Assembly: GCF_030272615.1 (NCBI RefSeq)
Contig: NC_081415.1
Location: forward strand, 504,943,373 to 505,007,372
Source of the DNA: Cryptomeria japonica
Taxonomy: Eukaryota; Streptophyta; Pinopsida; Cupressales; Cupressaceae
Reading direction: 5' to 3'
Length of the DNA: 64,000 nt
Of the stretch, positions 38,301-49,309 are shown piece by piece. Position 1 is the first letter of the stretch, and every line of letters begins with the position of its first letter. The notes beneath the pieces are model-generated. The model did not search any database, was not told the origin of the DNA, and worked only from the letters and a program-made list of their open reading frames with translations. The position numbers and the translations under genes were made by a program.

Positions 38301-38564
38301 GAAAGCGTTAACCTAAGTTGTAAAAGTGTTATCCTGCATATTAAATGCATGATTTTTCAAGCAAAATGCTAGCCTGAACAATAAAAGCGCTAACCTATAC
38401 AACAAAAACGTTAACCTGAATGAAAAAAGCACTAACCTAAGCAATAAAAGCTCTAACATATGCAGTAAAAGCGCTACCCAATTTCACACAGGCGTGAAAT
38501 AGGTTTATAAATGCATTAATTCGAGAATTAGATAGGATAATAGAAGAAATTTTGCGAGGCCTGA
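35324..38564 (-). other. Tat element leader with ~22-bp repeats and an embedded LTR-like block
   Basis: This is the untranslated leader between PBS and gag. Two blocks (about 36040-36310 and 38255-38500) consist of degenerate ~22-bp repeats, on the minus strand close to AGGTTAGCGCTTTTATTGTT. Between them, about 36430-37480, the composition changes and an LTR-like promoter is seen. A 73-codon minus-strand frame (35401-35622) has no identifiable domain. Confidence 0.6.
36690..37480 (+). mobile_element. LTR-like promoter block inside the Tat leader
   Basis: A TATA-like ATTATATAAACCC near 37118 is followed by an AG-rich leader (AAGAAGGATACACAAGAGAG) and a GC-richer segment with ACACCCGGGAGTG and TCCTGCGTG-like phrases, the usual look of a plant LTR U3-R-U5. 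TGTGCCAACAATTAG at about 36696 could be the left end. I found no clear right end, inverted termini or target duplication. It may instead be original leader. Confidence 0.28.
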
Positions 38565-38582
38565 GCCCCATGGTGGGCGCCA
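38565..38582 (-). other. Primer-binding site of the Tat element
   Basis: On the minus strand TGGCGCCCACCATGGGGC matches the common plant gypsy PBS form TGGCGCC…, complementary to a tRNA 3' end. It sits 16 nt inside the proposed 5' LTR end, a rather wide gap that leaves the LTR boundary slightly uncertain. Confidence 0.75.
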
Positions 38583-38598
38583 AAAATATATCGACTTA

Positions 38599-39440
38599 TG
38601 TTTTCACCATCAAAAGTAACCTACAACTTGTTAATCCATCATGAAAATATAAAAACTACATGAACTCAAGCTTCAACCAATGAAACAACATGAAATAAAG
38701 CAAAATAAACTGATTATACCTTCATGACTTATGTCTCATTGTGTCCTAACCCCATTGTTCTTGGTTGCATATGATTTTCTCTTAGACACGAACTAGTAGC
38801 TTCCAAGATGGCAAGTGTGGAATGGACTGATAGATGATATGATATGCAAAAGCTATGATATGAAAATGATTTATGCTAATTTTCTCAAAAACTCTAAAAT
38901 GCTTAGATAAATGAACTCACGGATGCAAAGATTAAGACTCCTAGTTAACTATAAGATTAGTTATTAGTTTCAAAAATGGCTTAGGAGATTTCAAAGATTA
39001 TGTGCACGTACACATTTTATTCATGAATATGGAAGCTGGAGATAAGTGGCTAATAAATGTTTTATTTTTATTGATTTAAATAAGCAACATGATGGATGAG
39101 TTGGCAAAGGTGGAGATGATGTGGAGATGAGGTGAGTTGGAAAGTGGTAATTAAATAATTATGAAATTATTTAATAATGGAACTATAGGATAATGAATAG
39201 TGCACAAATATAATAAGGGTTGATAATTAAATATTAAATATTTAATTATTGGCTTAGAAGAAAGAGGGATAATGAATTAATTAATTATATGTTTCAACTC
39301 AATTAATTAATAGAAAAATATTAAAGACTAATGAATTAAATAAATTAACCTTTTCAAATTAAGTATTAAATAGAAGAATAATCATTAAATAAATATAAAA
39401 TATTTATTTAATTGCTCATAGCCAATTTTATGTGTATACA
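38599..39440 (-). repeat. 5' LTR of the Tat element, ~842 bp
   Basis: Read on the minus strand it starts TGTATACACATAAAATTGGC and ends GGTGAAAACA (TG…CA). Positions 39169-39440 match the truncated 3' LTR. The inner end is inferred from the nearest CA before the PBS. The five bases after its outer edge are CATAG; the partner duplication at the other end is lost. Confidence 0.78.
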
Positions 39441-40399
39441 CATAGAAATCACAATTCATCTACAACTATACCTATTCAAACTAAAGATGGATGTGATGAC
39501 AGTGCTAAGTGCACATTCATGGATTTCAAACCAGTTCATTTTTCCAACATGGTTGTAAGAGAGACAAAAATAAAGACTGAAATTTGAAGGCAAACTCTTA
39601 TTGTTGGCTAAATAAGTGTACACTATAACATAGGATCAACATTGCCCCAATAGAGGTGCTAAGGTGTTATAAAAACAAAAGGCTAGATACATATGGAAGC
39701 ACATTTTGTGCGGCTAATTCCTGATAGAAAAGAGTTTTATGTAGCAGGTGAATAATGGGAGAAAGAGTGACATGTTAGTAGACTCTTGACATGCTTATGA
39801 ATTTAATGATCATTTTTCACAATTCACTTTGGTCCTTATTTGATAATCCTCTTAGATCAAAGAATCTTGGGGAGAATTTACCTGAAGAGACTAAATCCTA
39901 CTAATTACAATGATACATGTACTTTTAAACCTTCTCAGTTTCAGGAGAATGTTTCTCAACCATAAGGCTAACTTGAGTGCTTTGATTTTTACCAATAACA
40001 ATCTAGTTTATTATGCAATTCCATTAGGTTTTGATATTTTATGAAGCACTCCAAAAAGACCAAGACAATAAGAAAAGTACAAATGTCTAAAATTTTGGGG
40101 AACCTGCATTAGCCTGATTTTAGCCTTTGGATTCTAGCACGCAACAATAAAATAATGACATATATCCACCAAATTTAACTACAAACTCAAAAAAAATCTA
40201 TTAAATTTGTCTTTATGAGCACATGAATTTATCAAAACGATTATTCTTTCTTATTCACCAAATAATAGTTTTTTATTTTCCCTAATCATGTTGCCTTCAA
40301 ATTATACTTTTTGTGTATTTATTAATAAAAACTAATTTTGAGTAAAGAAATTATGGATTGTATATGGAGAAAACTAATATTATACTTGTTATGTGTATG
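39441..40399. other. Intergenic sequence, no gene seen
   Basis: AT-rich, without convincing open frames or repeats. Confidence 0.5.
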
Positions 40400-42133
40400 T
40401 ATTATGTAGTGCCCTCTCTCTTTTGGGCTTGTTAGACTTGTGGTTTTGAGCTTTCTATGTGGTTTCGATCCATTTTGGTGTTGGTTGATTTTGATTTGGA
40501 TATGATGTTTGTCTATGTCTTCTGGATTCTCATGTGACATTTATACCCTATGCTATGTGGATTGTTGGAATAATGATAATTTTCATTCTATGGTCCATGA
40601 TATGTTTATTGGATGTTACCTATGCTCTGATAGTTAGATGATCATTGAGATGGATTATATATGTGATGTTAGGATTTAATCATTATGCTTATCGATGATT
40701 ATTTGTTCTGACCATACACTGTGTTTTATCTATGACGTTCTTGGGTGAAAGGGAAAAGTGTCGCACTACTCTTTATGGGAAAACTATGTCACTTGCATTC
40801 CCTTTTCACGATATGTTATTATATGGTTTATATGTACATGCTTGACAATTTGCTTATATAGCTGCAGGTACTGAGCATTGACTCCACCTAAATCTTCAGG
40901 TCTGAGCATGCTTTACAACCCAATGGTAAAGTAGAAATTGGAGTTATCAGTCAAACCCTTGTACCATTATTCCTACAAGAACAAGTCCCTAGTCAAGTAT
41001 CCTTATTTCTTGGTTGTCTGGTCATGTCAGTCGATAGCTCTGTTGGTCTTTCATGTTTTGGTTTGTTGCAATTCATTACTCATGCGTATAGTTTAATAAT
41101 TATCTAGTATTTTGGGTGGAAGAGATTAGTATTATATACTAATGGCAATTGAATATTATTGACTAATTAATTAATAAAATTGAATTTGTGCAAGATTAAA
41201 TTAAATTAATGTTATTGGTAAAATGATTAAATTTATTTTATCCTTGATTGTAAAAGATTAATTAAATTGGGAGATAAGATATTTAATTTGGTATTTTATT
41301 GTGCTCTAGGTAAATTAATTTTAAAGGGGTAATTAATAATTAATTATTTTAAAATTTTAATTTGGCATGTGTGGGAGTTACAAAAAGAAAATAAATCCTT
41401 TAATTAATAAATAAAATGTGGTGAATCTCGCATGCAAATTATGGGGAGTTACATTTGGTAAATAATTAAATTTTGCTTTTTGGGGAATTATAGCGAAGGT
41501 TCTTGTCATGAAGAAATGGCTCTGTGCATGAGAAAAAAATTTGGTATGGAGAAATGAAATGGGATTTGGGGAAATATCTGAGTTGAACAAGAAATTGAAA
41601 ATTAAAATGGGGATACGGGTAATGGAAGAATGGCTTGATTTGCTGGATTGAAGCTATCTTTGCGTAGCTGGGAATTTTCTAGAGGGATATTGCTTCTACC
41701 TCTGTGGATTTTCCAGTTAGCGTATTGAGGTAGGATTCTTTTTTATTTATTTACTTTCTTGCATGTGAATCTCATTTCTTTTGAAGGAAATCAGCTTGTT
41801 GTTTATTTGTGTAGAGGAAAGTTGAAAAGAAGAAATGTCTGCTATGGGAAATTTAGGGCTACAATTTTTTTTTATTAAATTTTTGGGAGTTTGATTAGGT
41901 ATCTAGAAAAGTTTTCAATTTGTGGCTTAGTTTTGGTTAATTCTTGATTGATCTAGTTTAAAAGAAATTTGGGAAAAATAAATTGGGGATTATTGGGTTA
42001 TTGAAATCATCTGTAAATCTTGTGATATTCTGGAAATTTTGGGTGTTGGGTTGGTTTGTTAAAATCTCTCAGAATCCTTGTCTAGTTTTTATTTGTTATT
42101 ATATTTTTGTTGTTGTTTAATATCGAGGGTTGA

Positions 42134-42266
42134 CCCCACGCCGTGGGGAGACTCAACCCATAGTTCGTAGGGAGCCTCAACCCACAGGCCGTGGGAAATC
42201 CATTTCCCATGGTGTGGGGATGACTCTTCCCATAGTCGTGGGGGAGTCACTCCCCATAGGTGTGGG
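42134..42266. repeat. Six regularly spaced small hairpins, ~23-25-bp period
   Basis: Short inverted repeats start at 42134 (CCCCACGCCGTGGGG), 42157 (CCCATAGTTCGTAGGG), 42181 (CCCACAGGCCGTGGG), 42206 (CCCATGGTGTGGGG), 42229 (CCCATAGTCGTGGG) and 42252 (CCCCATAGGTGTGGG). Linkers are variants of GACTCAA or GAGTCACT. It lies inside the solo LTR and is far more GC-rich than its surroundings. Confidence 0.88.
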
Positions 42267-42340
42267 TACCCTACAAGCTTTTCCTTATGTTGTTTGACTA
42301 TGGATTTTGTGTGTTATGCGCTCAGTTAATTTTGGTAGTG

Positions 42341-42341
<1 letters not shown>

Positions 42342-42372
<31 letters not shown>
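42342..42372. repeat. (TG)15 microsatellite
   Basis: An uninterrupted TG dinucleotide run within the solo LTR. Confidence 0.97.
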
Positions 42373-42377
<5 letters not shown>

Positions 42378-42486
42378 CAATGTATCCATGTATATTCTTT
42401 TGGATAGCTTCTGTGGAGAAATATATGAGTTAATTTTCAGATCTGGTTAGATAATTTTTGTAATTATATATATATTCTTATACTTT

Positions 42487-42778
42487 CTTTCTTTTTTTAA
42501 AATAATGCCTAGTAAAAAAATTTAACGTGACTAGTGACGTTGGAATGACATGCCCTTGGGCTCCACATGAAACACTTTTGATCTGGAGCTATGAACCAGT
42601 GAGGCCACAACCGGGGGACCTCATCCCCACACTTCACTTGTTCAAACCCACGAGCACAAGAACCCAGCAAAGACATAAGGCCTGCGAGCACAATGGCCCA
42701 ACAAGGTTTTGAACCTTGGTGGCCACTTCACCAATGAAGTGTTTTAACCACAACACTACATGTCCGAAGACATATGCG
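42487..42778 (-). mobile_element. tRNA-derived SINE inserted in the solo LTR
   Basis: Read on the minus strand, the head has TAGTGTTGTGGTTAAAAC (A-box-like) and AAGGTTCAAAACC (B box, near the GGTTCGAAACC consensus) ~35 bp apart, the spacing of an internal Pol III promoter. The body ends in an A-rich tail (TTTTAAAAAAAGAAAG). The flanks TATACTTT at 42479-42486 and 42779-42786 form an 8-bp target duplication. The first ~110 bp are collinear with the units of the 11.1-12.6 kb array. Frames across it are not genes. Confidence 0.83.
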
Positions 42779-44253
42779 TATACTTTGTTAAGAACTAGAT
42801 AATTTTTTATTTATTTTGTTGTTGATCAGATTATGTTAACAAAATTATAAGAGAAAATTTTGATTTCTTAAATGTTTGAATAATAAAATATTAGTTTATT
42901 TATTAATAGGAAATTATTAGGAATATAATGTGTCTTAAAGATTTAAAGTTGAGTTATTGGAAATTAATGATTAATATAAATCTTTTGCTATTATTTTAAG
43001 ATTGGGATTCTTGTATGTTTTTGGAAGTTGGATGGTGTTTTTTTTCCTAGCTTACTTTGGATACTTCCTGTATGTTATCCTTTTCTAGCAAGAGAGTCAA
43101 GCCTTGCTATGGTAATTTTGGGGTCTTACCATCTTGTGATTCCCAATTTGATTATTAGGTGTTGTTTGGATTCTTAGGTGCAAGTCATGGGGGAATGACT
43201 TTCATTGGGGGCCAGGACCCAAAGTGGTCGCCAGGGTAACTCATTGAAAGTTTTATAATCAAGTGAAAACATAAAATAATGAACTAGGGTGGGTAGCTAG
43301 CTCACATTAAATAAGATTAATTTTGTTGCCTATCTTACTTTTGAACGCTAGCATAGGTTAAGAGTAAGTTGAGAACGCCTAGAATGGCATCCACCAATAT
43401 TGTCTCCATGAAAGGTTGTTGTGGTCCACTAGAGTTGTAGGGGGGTCAGGGGTTGGTAGAGGTCACCAGGGTAATCCGGGAAGGGGGTCGAGACCTAGTA
43501 AAGACCTACTAGGGTAACTCATGACAACCTAGTGATGACACTCTTCCCTATTGCATACCTAGTGGTCTCTCTTGGTTTTGTTCTTTTGTGGATTGCTTGG
43601 GCCTCTAGAAGTTGGATGTTTTACTTTTGAGTTACTTGACCATAGTCTTGTGGGTCTCTTGTGATTGTAGCTTTGTGAGCCTTGTGAGAGATTCTTTGTA
43701 TCGTTTTGTTCTTCCTTTCATCTCTTGGGTCTGTTTGATACATCCTAGTACGAGGGGTGGACCTAATGGTACCACATGGTTGGTTGGAGTGTTATTCACA
43801 CCCATTGGGTTCTGGTTCGACTTGCATCCTAATCGTGACTACTCATGAGGAGATTGAAGACCTACAATATGTTCTGGATTTTATACTCACTTCATTGTTG
43901 TACTCATGGAGAATTTATCCTTATGGACACCTTGTAATGTAAATGATGATCATATGTATAATTTCATGGCTAAGCATATTGAATCATGTACCTTGTAAAG
44001 GACAATGTAATCTTATTTGTAAAAGTTTCATTATTCTTGTATGTATGGATATGTTATTTTGAGTATCATCGTTGTGGGGCCTTGAGGACTCTTGTTAGAT
44101 ATTATATGTTCGTTATATATTTATCTTGTATCATCATGATATTCCTTGCATTTGTATGGCTTAACTATTTTATAAAAAGAAAATATTAACATTTTTGTTG
44201 TTTATTTTGTTTAAGTCCTCTAGGCCTCATAGCAGGGGCATTACATATTAAAC

Positions 44254-44490
44254 AATTTAGACATTACATGAAATAGTAGATTTTTTAATAAATTTTGAAT
44301 TATATATAATTGTTTATTACATAAAACTATAAATAGTATTCAATTACATTTTGTTTGGATAATTTTGAATAGATAGTAAAAAAATAGACTTACTTTGATC
44401 AAATTATTAGTCACAATATAAGTCACTAACAAAAGTAAAAATTAGGCAAAATTAAAGATATTGGAACCAAATTTAAATTGTTCACTAATA
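44254..44490. repeat. Dispersed repeat, copy A (pair with 53164-53400)
   Basis: The shared phrases TTTAGACATTACAT, ACTATAAATAGTATTCAATT, TTGGATAATTTTGAATA and TCACAATATAAGTCA, then AAAAGTAAAAATTAGG, occur in the same order ~8.9 kb apart. No ends or coding content are seen. Confidence 0.85.
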
Positions 44491-44554
44491 AGTGAGGAAT
44501 TTATTATTAAAAAATACTATATAAATAGTGTTACATTACATTTTGATGCAGAGC

Positions 44555-46018
44555 TCCCAAATACCTTAGCCAAACAACCCAAACAAGGAATAAACCTTCA
44601 CAACACCCTTTACTCAACAAGGAACTCAACCTTGTTCCTAAGGCTTACACACACATCAATGACACTTTGGTATTTCATGATGTAACAAAGTGGTATTGGT
44701 TCAGAGACTCTTGTTTCTACACAAGACAACTTCCATGAATCAATTTGTGACCCCAACCCTGATCACAAACCCCTATTTGGTATGAATTGCAATACTAGTC
44801 TTCTAAGCCTAGTAGCCCTACTCCGGGTGAAATTGGATCACAACTTCCAACCCCTTGGTTTCTCACACAAAAAAACACACTTTCAGACACCCCTTTGTAC
44901 TTCCCAAAACATATCCCAAAACCAACCTATGATGCTTTGGACCAATGGTATCAACCCACAACACTCACCTAGACCTAATACCCCAATTAGGTCACTTTTC
45001 CAAAGCAAGTGCCCTAAAAAATCTTAACCCAACCCAACCACCACACTCAAAGTTTTTTTCTTGTCTCCAAAACACACACTCCACCTTCAAACAATGCCTA
45101 AACCTCTTAAAATTCACTCACATGCTCAATTTAGCAGTCAATAACACACTTTCACAGTCTGACACATAGAGATGTCAGACTGATTATTGAATCCTCTGAT
45201 TGGCCAATGTCCTTGTTTGCTTTGCCATCCAAAAAATATTACACCAAACCCCTAACCCCATACTTTCACCAACATTCACCACCAGTCATTGATGGAGTAC
45301 GGAGTTATGGGCATAGTTGTACCAAAACCCTAGGAATGGAGGGTTTCAGACTGCCAGTGAAAAGAAATGCAATATATTTGTGAAATATAAATGAAATGAA
45401 AAAAAAGGCACAAATGAGAGCTAACTCATGTATCTATCCAACCATACCACATTAGATCATCCTCTATTCGTATAAGTCCGTACAAAAATGATTGTTATCT
45501 TAGGAAACCGTGAATTTACACAGCAAAACACACAATTCTTATTTCCAATCTTCAGTAGTCACAAAAGCCAACCTTTCCTCGGGTTTTTGGAGGCATATAT
45601 AGCCATATTACAATCTCCCCAACGTCTATAACTGATTTTCAAATCAGTTAGCCGTTGGCATACATATTTTGCATTTTGACAACAAAAGTTGCAAAAGTTG
45701 TCATGCAACTTTTTGCAACTTTGGACTCCAACCTATCCAACCTTCCTAAATACATCAAATCATCATCAATAGGACACATATGGCTCATAAACATTAAATA
45801 CAAAGATTTTCACCCATTCGCACACTTTGGGTGACCTTTGACCAAGGTTGACCAATTAGGTCCTGATTGTCCTGATTGGTTACAAATGAACAATTGACAC
45901 CAAAGCCTTACAAATATGCATGAAACAATGTAGAATGGTCCATAAGACCTTATTACATCCTTGAGACATGAGAAAATACAAAAACAAATCAAAATCCTTC
46001 ATAGACTCTATTGATCAC
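44555..46018 (-). mobile_element. LTR-like region with minus-strand TATA box
   Basis: The composition (CA-rich on the + strand, gene-like GC) differs from the AT flanks. On the minus strand GGCTATATATGCCTCC lies at about 45589-45604. It is followed by a leader-like CAAAAACCCGAGGAAAGG, the layout of an LTR promoter. Ends are not defined and no LTR partner is in the window. Plus-strand Pro/Thr-rich frames (44461-45169) have no domain and are probably artefacts. Confidence 0.35.
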
Positions 46019-46466
46019 CTAGGTGCTCCTACACCACATTTCATCTAGATAACCTTGGATAGCCTCGATAAGAATCTCAAATTTTCTTTGTTGTAAGTGT
46101 TCATCATAAAACAACTCTTTGATAAATTTACTAAATACAACAATTTTATGAAAATTAGCATGATACTTCTCGATAGTTTCTTCAAAATTTGTGATGTCTA
46201 CACCTTGTATCTCTTGAGCACAAACACTTATTACTTTCAATCGTTGCACTAATTCATTATGATCTCCCCACTTTTTCTATTTAAGTATCATTTGGCTCAA
46301 ATGAATCAATATAAAGAAGTGGGCTTGTGACTGAGTCTTGAGACTCATTGGCATTCAATTCATTTGACTTAACTGAAACATTCTGAAGATGTGGCCTTGA
46401 TATAGACTTGTATGCATAAGTGTTATTTATCTCTATTATTTTTATTTTATTCTCATGATTTTCCAT
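46019..46466 (-). pseudogene. Unassigned coding remnant, frameshifted
   Basis: Two minus-strand frames adjoin: 46466-46281 and 46249-46019. The second extends upstream as WGDHNELVQ and has a helical, protein-like sequence (QRLKVISVCAQEIQGVDITN, YHANFHKIVVFSKFIKELFY, ILIEAIQGYLDEMW). A stop and a frame change near 46275 separate them. I do not recognise the family. It abuts the upstream edge of the LTR-like region, so it may be the last internal coding part of a minus-strand retroelement, or a captured host exon. Confidence 0.45.
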
Positions 46467-46627
46467 CCCTTAGAATGAAATATAGATAAATTATTTGTAC
46501 TCTATCCAATGACAAATCAAGGTAATGGAAAGTGATTTAAAAAAATCGTTAGAGTGTGCAAGCATAGAATGAGGTTTTGAAAAACTTATTGATATGGTGT
46601 GATTGGCTGCTACTCCTTTGCCACAAT
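46467..46627. other. Short AT-rich spacer
   Basis: No feature seen. Confidence 0.4.
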
Positions 46628-47545
46628 GTGTAATTCTACAATTTCTTGAAAGTGAATTTGTTTTCTACAAAATATTGAATGCAATGTATGAATGAAAGAA
46701 TTAATGTTATATTGAGAATTGCACATGTGATCAAGTTGAAAATAAATGTAAAATATACATTTAAAACTTACCTTTGCCTACTACTTGTCTATTTCAATAG
46801 TTGACTCTTCTACTAAAATGTGTAATTTAATTTGGTGAAAGTGAATTTAATTTCTGCAAAATATTGAATGTAATGTATGAATTTGCAATATATGAATATT
46901 ATATAGAGAATTGAAGAAGAGATTATATTTAAAAAGTTACAAATTTAAAACTCATTCATTTATTTTAATTTTAAAAAAATAGAAATCGTAAATTTATATA
47001 CAAAGTTCAACTATTATTTTCAGAGATAGAGACATTTGTGAATTGAAAATAAAAAGATGTAAAGCTACAACTACTATTTTCCGAGATGGAAACATTTGTA
47101 AATTAAAAATAAAAAATTACAATTATTAAATTCATTCATTTATTTATTTTTAAATAGAAAGTTGCAACTTTTAAATTCATTCTTTTATTTTTAATTTTAA
47201 AAAAATAAATAAAAATATGTAGAAATTTGCGACTATTAAAAGTATCCATTTATTTTAATTTTTTTTTAAATTTTAAAACTTGCAATTATTTATTTTCGAA
47301 TTATTTTAAAAGTTGCAACTATTTCAATCACTTTCTATTTTGTTCATTCATTTATTTTATTTTTTTAGAAATAGAAGGATGTAGAAAGTTGCAACTATTA
47401 AAAGTAAACATATTTTTTATTTTAAAACTTGCAACTATTTACTTTACGATTATTTTCAAATGTGCAACTAATTCATTGCTCTCTTTTTGTTCATTCATTT
47501 ATTTTTATTTTTTAAAATAGAAAAATGTAGAAAGTTGTAGATTTA
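46628..47545. repeat. Degenerate tandem repeats, several periods
   Basis: Segments around 46630-46730 and 46820-46925 repeat with ~190-bp offset (GAAAGTGAATTT…AAATATTGAATG(C/T)AATGTATGAAT). From about 46980 to 47110 a ~78-bp unit occurs twice (CAACTA(C)TATTTTC(A/C)GAGAT). From 47160 to 47545 units of ~150-160 bp are marked by GTAGAAA(G/T)TTGC(A/G)ACTATTAAA at about 47219 and 47381. Non-coding. Confidence 0.75.
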
Positions 47546-48880
47546 AAAATAAATAAAAAGCATGGCATATGTTGGTCTTTTTATTATAATGAGACCTTGT
47601 TTTATAAAAAATTAAAGAAAAAGTAGTTTTCTCTAAAGAAATTTATTAGTCGTATAAAATAAAATATAGATTTGAATTAAATGTATGTTTTCTAAAACTA
47701 TCTAAAATTAAAGATAATATCTCTATGTAAAGATAATATCTCTATATATGTCCTAATTAAATTAAATAGTATAATTTTGAAGTTCAACAAAATCAATTGA
47801 AAATTTATTTATTATGTGATTTTTATTAATTAAATAGTACAATAAATTACTGTAATCAAACTTTAAAACAAAGTAGGGAGCCCAAATCCTCTTTCATAAT
47901 TTGAAATTTGTTGGTCATGGTTTCTTTTCTTCAATTGTCATCCATGAAATAAGAAAAGAAGAATAACATATGAATCCATGGTTAAAGTAGTGAAGGCTAT
48001 ATATTAAAATAATATCATAGATCTAAAAATTGACAATTCTAGTAGATTATATTAACAATTGCAATATATCATGAGTTAGAGATTTTATTTTTATTGTTCA
48101 TTTACACTTATCCTCTGGATTTCATTTTTCAAAAGAAATCACTCAGAGATAAACTATACCCTCAAATACATATGCTTAAATTTGTCCCCTTTATAACTCA
48201 GCTTATAAAAAGCCTCATTGACCTTTTCTTAATAGTGCGGTATTGAACAAAGGTCACCACAATCACAAAAACATTATCTTCTAACAATTTGAAAAATATA
48301 GTACTCCTAAAAAAACAATAATCCTTTTTGAAGAAGCTACATCCTTATTTAAAAATTTAAGATCAAAATCAAACCTATTCTTAGCAAGATATAAATAAGA
48401 TTCAAATAACCCAGACAAGTATAATATTTCACAAATTATTTTATGTGGATTTCATTGTCATTTGTTTATATTTCAAAAAATTATTTTTCAAATAAAAGAA
48501 ATTGAAGATATTTAAAAATACTAAACACATACCTTGATCTTTGTTTCACACTAGTCATCCATTTTTTTTATTCTTAAGGTAACACGACCTCTGATTTGGG
48601 TTTCCCAAACCCATAACACCCTGCAAATTATAAATAAGGAAAACTTGCAAATTATGCAACATATACTTTCTCTTCAAATTAAAATTAACATTAATAAGAA
48701 AAACTTGTACTTTTTATAAAAAAAATTTCTACACTACTACAATTGACTGAACTAAGTATAAGTTGATTAGAACATGTTGATTCCATATTCAAATAAAACT
48801 TAAATTTAAAGTAAAAGAAGCTATAGAAAAAATAGCTATAGTATTTATGAGCTGAGTGAAAATGTATGTCTTTAAAATAT
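47546..48880. other. AT-rich intergenic sequence, no gene seen
   Basis: No supported coding or RNA features. Confidence 0.5.
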
Positions 48881-49309
48881 TTTAGTTATTTAATTTGATA
48901 CATTTAAATTAATTAATTTAATTAAAGTTATTTTATTTAATTTAGTTTAAGTTAAAATGTTTTATTAATTTTTTAATTCTTAAATTTTAATTAGCTTATT
49001 TTTTTGTTTTAATTCTATATTAAAAATAAAATTACGATATTTCAACTCAAGTTTAAATTATCAACATTTAATTTTTTATTTAATTTCATTTAAATTAAAT
49101 CAAATTTAATTTAAGTTATTAAATTTAATTTTTAATGTTTAAATAATTCTATAATTTTAATTATTTTTTTCTCTTAATTCTATATTATAAATAAATTATG
49201 ATATTCCTTTTAATTTATCAAGTCATGAAATCAACAAACTTAGAGTCTTGATATTTCAACTCAAATTTAAATGACAAATATTTTAGTTATTTAATTTAAT
49301 TCATTTTTG

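Larger units (their letters stand above)
22499..39440 (-). mobile_element. Degenerate Ty3/gypsy Tat-lineage LTR retrotransposon, ~17 kb
   Basis: The order on the minus strand is 5' LTR (38599-39440), PBS (38565-38582), leader with short repeats, gag, protease, G-patch-like segment and acidic spacer, RT, RNase H, a second archaeal-type RNase H, and integrase. It continues with a ~5-kb region bearing an antisense PMD gene, the PPT (22771-22785) and a 3' LTR fragment (22499-22770). The second RNase H and an extra antisense gene before the 3' LTR are established traits of the Tat/Ogre lineage. Many stops and frameshifts make it non-autonomous now. The comparable LTR parts differ at 9 of 272 positions with no indels, so insertion is fairly recent relative to the decay around it. 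Confidence 0.88.
40405..44245. mobile_element. Solo LTR, ~3.84 kb, Del/Tekay-like ends, TATTA target duplication
   Basis: The left end TGTAGTGCCCTC and right end AGGGGCATTACA are inverted matches at 10 of 12 bases. They resemble the TGTAACACCC…GGGTGTTACA ends of long plant gypsy LTRs of the Del/Tekay type. The five bases just outside are TATTA on both sides (40400-40404 and 44246-44250), a perfect target-site duplication. No gag-pol, PBS or PPT lies inside. It is therefore a solo LTR from LTR-LTR recombination, later hit by the SINE at 42487-42778. Its own orientation is not established. Confidence 0.82.

Noticed and set aside
44461-45169. Pro/Thr-rich plus-strand frames
   Set aside because: CA-rich composition of an LTR-like region with a minus-strand TATA; no domain or repeat structure of a real protein.
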